Translations under genes and position numbers: made by a program | Assembly: GCA_015491585.1 (NCBI GenBank) | Contig: WFVQ01000126.1 | Span: 1-9,833 of the forward strand | Length of the DNA stretch: 9,833 bases | Direction: 5' to 3' | DNA from: Deltaproteobacteria bacterium | Lineage (GTDB): Bacteria > Desulfobacterota > Dissulfuribacteria > Dissulfuribacterales > S140-46 | Part shown: one piece after another, positions 7,224-9,833 of the stretch | Layout of the letters: the number at the start of each line of letters is the position of its first letter | Position numbering within the stretch: position 1 is the first letter of the stretch | Notes under the pieces: generated by a model | Database searches by the model: none | What the model was told of the DNA's origin: nothing | The model's input: the letters and a program-made list of their open reading frames with translations, nothing else

Positions 7224-8170
7224 TGGATGATCTCCCTGACCGAATATATCCTCTTGCCTGACCCCTCATAGTAGGTGCGTATCACCAGCTCAGCGAGGAG
7301 TCCTATGCCGAAGAGCATGATCCCGGTGATTATGCAGAGGGCCCCCAGCAGCAGCAGTGGCCTGCCGCCTATGTCCTGGTGGCGGAATAGTTTGATGAAG
7401 CTGAGATAGCTCTCTATGGTGAATCCGGCCAGGAACAGGCCGCCGCCTGTGAGGCCGAAGAACTGGAGCGGTCTGGTGGCGAACTTCTGGAAGAAAAGCA
7501 TGAGGAAGAGGTCCAGCAGGACTCTGTAGGTCCGTCCAATGCCGTACTTGCTCCTGCCCATCCGCCGGGGGCGGTGGTTCACCTCTACCTCTGCGATCCT
7601 GGCCCCATAGAGGTTGGCCAGCACCGGGATGAAGCGGTGCAGTTCTCCATAGAGCAGGAGGTTCCGTGCGAGTTCGCCGGTATATGCCTTGAGGGAACAG
7701 CCGTAGTCGTGGAGGCGGACCCCGGTGGACCATGCTATGAGCCTGTTGGCCAGGAGGGAGGGCAGCTTGCGGGAGAGGAAGGGGTCTTTCCTGTTCCTCC
7801 TCCAGCCGCTCACCAGGTCGTACCCCTCCTTGAGCTTCTCCACCAGTCTCGGTATGTCCGCCGGATCGTTCTGGAGATCACCGTCCATGGACACCACCAC
7901 CTCTCCCTGGGAGTGCTGGAAGCCTGCGGTCATTGCGGCGCTCTGGCCGAAATTGCGGCGGAATATGATGCACTTGAGCTCAGGCACCTCCTGCGCCAGG
8001 ACGCGGAGGACCTCCTGGCTGCCGTCGGTGCTGCCGTCGTCGACTAATATGATCTCGAACTGGATTCCGGTTGGACGCAGGGCCGAGACCGTCTGCGTCA
8101 CCAGCTCCTTGAGGTTCTCGGCCTCGTTGTAGACCGGTGCTATGACCGATAGTTCCACCTTGGAGGACAT
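7220..8170 (-). CDS. Polyprenyl-phosphate sugar synthase, GT2 family (ArnC/DPM1/GtrB-like)
   Basis: A 316-aa family 2 glycosyltransferase, GT-A fold, with two C-terminal membrane helices (about 235-258 and 270-298). It should transfer a sugar from a nucleotide donor to undecaprenyl or another polyprenyl phosphate on the cytoplasmic face. Motifs seen are SVIAPVYNEAENL (8-20), VDDGSTDGS (43-51), the metal-binding MDGDLQNDPAD (95-105), HDYGCSLKAY (154-163), GELHRFIPVLA (175-185) and RRMGRSKYG (202-210). The HRFIP and GRSKYG motifs are typical of the DPM1/ArnC group. I start at the ATG 8170. A TTG two codons earlier (8176) is a real alternative, because the only SD-like string, GGACGG, sits 8 nt before it but 14 nt before the ATG. 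The first gene of the overlapping operon; the sugar cannot be read from the sequence. Confidence 0.88.
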   Translation of the reverse strand: MSSKVELSVIAPVYNEAENLKELVTQTVSALRPTGIQFEIILVDDGSTDGSQEVLRVLAQEVPELKCIIFRRNFGQSAAMTAGFQHSQGEVVVSMDGDLQNDPADIPRLVEKLKEGYDLVSGWRRNRKDPFLSRKLPSLLANRLIAWSTGVRLHDYGCSLKAYTGELARNLLLYGELHRFIPVLANLYGARIAEVEVNHRPRRMGRSKYGIGRTYRVLLDLFLMLFFQKFATRPLQFFGLTGGGLFLAGFTIESYLSFIKLFRHQDIGGRPLLLLGALCIITGIMLFGIGLLAELVIRTYYEGSGKRIYSVREIIQ

Positions 8171-8209
8171 GAACAAGTTCTATACCGTCCAAGGTAGGAA
8201 ACCGCAAGT

Positions 8210-8224
8210 GCGGGCCTGGCCCGC
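8210..8224 (-). other. GC-rich hairpin between the hypothetical gene and the glycosylation operon
   Basis: GCGGGC-CAG-GCCCGC on the minus strand, a perfect 6-bp all-G/C stem with a 3-nt loop, 11 nt after the TGA of the upstream gene. No T-run follows, so it is not a standard intrinsic terminator. It may slow or partly stop transcription, protect an RNA end, or have no role. Confidence 0.35.
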
Positions 8225-8235
8225 GCCTCTTGGGA

Positions 8236-8691
8236 TCAGGAGTAATCGCCCCTCTTGATCTTGTATGCCTCCACCGCGCTGAGGATGCCTATCTCGTTCA
8301 CCTGGTGCCGTAAGGGATCGTCTTGGCCCAGGCTGTCGCGTGCGGCCATGAGTTCCTCGGCCTTGCCCTCCAGCGCATTCGCCATCTCTTCGAGGGCGCC
8401 TTCGCTCACCTCCGGGCCTGCGAGGAGGCTGGAGAGGTGTTCCAGGAGCTCCAGGGTGTCAATGCCTGCACCGGCCGCCTGCTGGCGTCCTTGGTCAACA
8501 GGAGCCGCCTGCTGCAGCGGATTCAGCGGAGAGAGGGGAGGGGGGGGACCGGCGGCCTTGGGCCTGCCTGCCTCGAGGGAGCCGTTGAGTAGCTGGGAGA
8601 AGTCCAGCCCACCTCCCTTCTTGGCCCCGCCCTGTTTCGTCTGATTGACACCGTTGTTGATGCCGTCGGGACGGTTTCCGTATATCTTCAT
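8236..8691 (-). CDS. Conserved-looking hypothetical protein of 151 aa (FlgM-like opening)
   Basis: I do not recognise this protein with confidence. It begins MKIYGNRPDGINNGVNQ, followed by a Gly/Lys-rich stretch. A Pro/Ala/Gln-rich low-complexity part comes next (about 45-75). The second half (about 76-151) is predicted helical, acidic and Leu/Ala-rich, ending with NEIGILSAVEAYKIKRGDYS. No signal peptide or membrane helix is visible. The opening resembles that of some anti-sigma-28 FlgM proteins, but the conserved FlgM C-terminus is not evident, so FlgM is only a weak possibility. The ATG at 8691 follows AAGGAGGA (8708-8701) with a 9-nt spacer, and codon use fits a real gene. The frame continues upstream only as the antisense of ispG. 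It lies divergent from ispG and 65 bp before the GT2 gene. The coding strand carries a C8 run (8547-8540). Confidence 0.65.
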   Translation of the reverse strand: MKIYGNRPDGINNGVNQTKQGGAKKGGGLDFSQLLNGSLEAGRPKAAGPPPPLSPLNPLQQAAPVDQGRQQAAGAGIDTLELLEHLSSLLAGPEVSEGALEEMANALEGKAEELMAARDSLGQDDPLRHQVNEIGILSAVEAYKIKRGDYS

Positions 8692-8700
8692 GGCGTCCAC

Positions 8701-8708
8701 TCCTCCTT
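8701..8708 (-). promoter_or_regulatory. Ribosome binding site fixing the start of the 151-aa hypothetical protein
   Basis: AAGGAGGA on the minus strand, 9 nt before the ATG at 8691. It supports that start over the much longer open frame, which runs antisense through ispG. Confidence 0.7.
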
Positions 8709-8735
8709 GCCTATACGTTGGGGCTGAATTATCAT
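8707..8735 (+). promoter_or_regulatory. Candidate sigma70-type promoter for ispG
   Basis: Plus strand TTGCCT (8707-8712), 17-nt spacer, TATCAT (8730-8735, 5 of 6 matches to TATAAT). Initiation would fall at about 8742, two bases before the ispG ATG, giving an almost leaderless mRNA. That would explain why no Shine-Dalgarno precedes the ATG. The -35 box overlaps the ribosome site of the divergent gene. Read by eye only. Confidence 0.3.
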
Positions 8736-8743
8736 CCTCGTCT

Positions 8744-9833
8744 ATGCAATCTAAGCAGCAAGAAGCCGGAAACTCAAGTCCAACCCTGCCACGCCGCCGC
8801 AGGCCAACCAAGGAGATCCATGTGGGTGAGGTGGCCATCGGTGGCTCAAATCCCGTGGTGGTGCAGTCCATGACCTGCACCGATACCAGGGATGTCGCCT
8901 CGACCGTCTCCCAGATCAGGCGCCTGCAAGAGGCCGGGTGCGAGATCGTCCGTGTTGCAGTGCCGGACCGGGATGCGGCCGGGGCTGTTCGTAAGATCGT
9001 CGATGCAATTTCGATACCACTCGTTGCAGACATCCATTTCGACTGGCGGCTCGCTATGGCCGCTATGGATGCCGGGGCCCACGGGATCAGGATCAATCCC
9101 GGCAACATCGGCGGGCGCGAGAAGCTGGCCAAGGTGGTGAAAGAGGCGGTTTCCAGGGGAGTGGCCATAAGGGTAGGGGTAAATGCCGGCTCCTTGGAGA
9201 AGGAGATCTACCGCCGGTTCGGGGGCGCTACGCCAGAGGCGCTGGTAGAGAGCGCATTGCGCAATCTCGATCTCGTGGTGTCGCTTGGGTGTGAAAACGT
9301 CAAGGTCTCCATAAAGAGCTCCAGTGTCCTCACTACTGTGGAGTCCTACAGGCTTTTCTCGGCCAGGTGCGACTATCCCCTCCATCTTGGCGTCACTGAG
9401 GCGGGCGGCCTGACCGCCGGCACTGTCAAGAGCAGCATTGCCTTGGGCTGTCTGCTGATAGATGGTATAGGCGACACCATCCGGGTCTCCCTCACGAGCG
9501 ATCCGGTGGACGAGGTGAGGGTGGCCTACGAGATCCTCAGGGCAGTGGGAATAAGAAACCGGGGGCCGGAAATAATTTCCTGCCCTACCTGCGGCAGGTG
9601 TGAGATCGACCTCTTCTCCATTGCCAGGGAGGTGGAGAGGAGGGCTGCCTCAATCGAGGCCCCTCTCAAGCTCGCGGTGATGGGATGCGTGGTCAATGGC
9701 CCAGGCGAGGCCAGAGAGGCGGACCTGGGGCTGGCTGGAGGCAAGGGAGTGGGAATAATCTTCAAGAAGGGGAGGCTCCTGAAGAAGGTGAAGGAGGAGG
9801 AGCTGCTCGAGGAGTTCATGGCCTTGGTCCATG
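8744..9833 (+). CDS. ispG: 4-hydroxy-3-methylbut-2-enyl diphosphate synthase IspG (GcpE), extreme 3' end cut off
   Basis: The visible 363 codons cover nearly all of IspG. IspG is the [4Fe-4S] enzyme of the MEP isoprenoid pathway, which reduces methylerythritol cyclodiphosphate to hydroxymethylbutenyl diphosphate in the cytoplasm. Signatures include VQSMTCTDTRDVASTV (40-55), LVADIHFDWRLA (93-104), GIRINPGNIG (114-123), RVGVNAGSLEKE (143-154) and HLGVTEAGG (214-222). The iron-sulfur ligands are Cys280 and Cys283 (SCPTCGR), Cys315 and Glu322 (GCVVNGPGEA), spaced as in the E. coli enzyme. The ATG at 8744 retains the basic stretch just before VGEVAIGG that E. coli IspG also has. No Shine-Dalgarno precedes it. 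A GTG at 8822 with AAGGAG 6 nt upstream is the alternative, but would remove part of the first conserved strand. Its isoprenoid products would feed the polyprenyl carrier used by the neighbouring glycosyltransferases. Confidence 0.95.
   Translation, partial: MQSKQQEAGNSSPTLPRRRRPTKEIHVGEVAIGGSNPVVVQSMTCTDTRDVASTVSQIRRLQEAGCEIVRVAVPDRDAAGAVRKIVDAISIPLVADIHFDWRLAMAAMDAGAHGIRINPGNIGGREKLAKVVKEAVSRGVAIRVGVNAGSLEKEIYRRFGGATPEALVESALRNLDLVVSLGCENVKVSIKSSSVLTTVESYRLFSARCDYPLHLGVTEAGGLTAGTVKSSIALGCLLIDGIGDTIRVSLTSDPVDEVRVAYEILRAVGIRNRGPEIISCPTCGRCEIDLFSIAREVERRAASIEAPLKLAVMGCVVNGPGEAREADLGLAGGKGVGIIFKKGRLLKKVKEEELLEEFMALVH

Noticed and set aside
6544..7269. 241-aa minus-strand frame rich in Arg, Gly and His
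   Set aside because: It is an out-of-frame shadow of the UPF0104 gene, which has the family signature and ATGA junctions on both sides.
8179..8207. Possible promoter TTGCGG-17-TATAGA upstream of the GT2 gene
   Set aside because: The -35 box is poor, and initiation would fall at the start codon itself. Read-through from 8691 is at least as likely, so it is not listed as a feature.
8210..8224. Rho-independent terminator after the 151-aa protein
   Set aside because: The hairpin is real, but no T-run follows on the minus strand, so a canonical terminator is not supported. It is listed only as a hairpin.
8822..8824. GTG as the ispG start, with AAGGAG 6 nt upstream
   Set aside because: The ribosome site is better than that of the ATG at 8744, but the start would drop the basic segment and first strand that align with E. 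coli IspG. It is kept only as an alternative.
8692..9168. Upstream extension of the 151-aa protein to 9168, and the 179-aa minus frame 8846-9385
   Set aside because: Both are antisense to ispG, whose motifs are unmistakable. A strong ribosome site supports the ATG at 8691 instead.

Overview
The window is about 9.8 kb of gene-dense bacterial DNA, GC-rich apart from a few AT-rich gaps. It holds eight protein genes. Seven lie on the minus strand, reading from about 8691 down to position 1. One lies on the plus strand at the right edge. I see no RNA genes, mobile elements or CRISPR array. The MEP-pathway enzyme IspG, a RimK-type ATP-grasp ligase, a short FlgM-like or unknown protein and ArnC/ArnT-like sugar enzymes suggest a Gram-negative bacterium, possibly a Desulfobacterota-type anaerobe. 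Endonuclease Q, best known from hyperthermophilic archaea, hints at a thermophile or an archaeal link. The taxonomic placement is inference, not demonstrated.

Right edge (8692-9833): ispG runs rightward out of the window with nearly all of its coding sequence present. A 52-bp gap separates it from a divergent 151-aa protein of unknown function (8236-8691).

Middle block (4218-8170): four tightly linked minus-strand genes, in transcription order. They are a polyprenyl-phosphate sugar synthase (GT2, ArnC/DPM1-like), an LPG-synthase-TM/UPF0104 membrane protein, a GT-C glycosyltransferase of the PMT_2/ArnT type and a PAP2 phosphatase. The first two junctions are 4-bp ATGA overlaps and the third is a 20-bp overlap, so they are almost certainly one operon. 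A coherent reading is that the GT2 enzyme loads a sugar onto a C55-type lipid phosphate on the cytoplasmic face and the lipid-sugar is moved across the membrane. The GT-C enzyme would then transfer the sugar to an envelope acceptor, and the PAP2 enzyme would remove a lipid phosphate. This resembles lipid A remodelling sets (ArnC/ArnT, FlmF/FlmK with LpxE/LpxF), but substrate and acceptor cannot be read from the sequence.

Left block (1-4152): after a 65-bp AT-rich gap with a candidate promoter come three minus-strand genes. The first is a 721-aa fusion of an SDF (glutamate/dicarboxylate symporter) membrane domain to an SBP_bac_3 solute-binding domain. The second is rimK. The third is endonuclease Q, running off the left edge. 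Spacings of 28 and 9 bp suggest co-transcription. The fusion protein is the most unusual item: it has lost the residues that define canonical SDF transporters and carries an extra membrane helix that would place the binding domain outside the cytoplasm.
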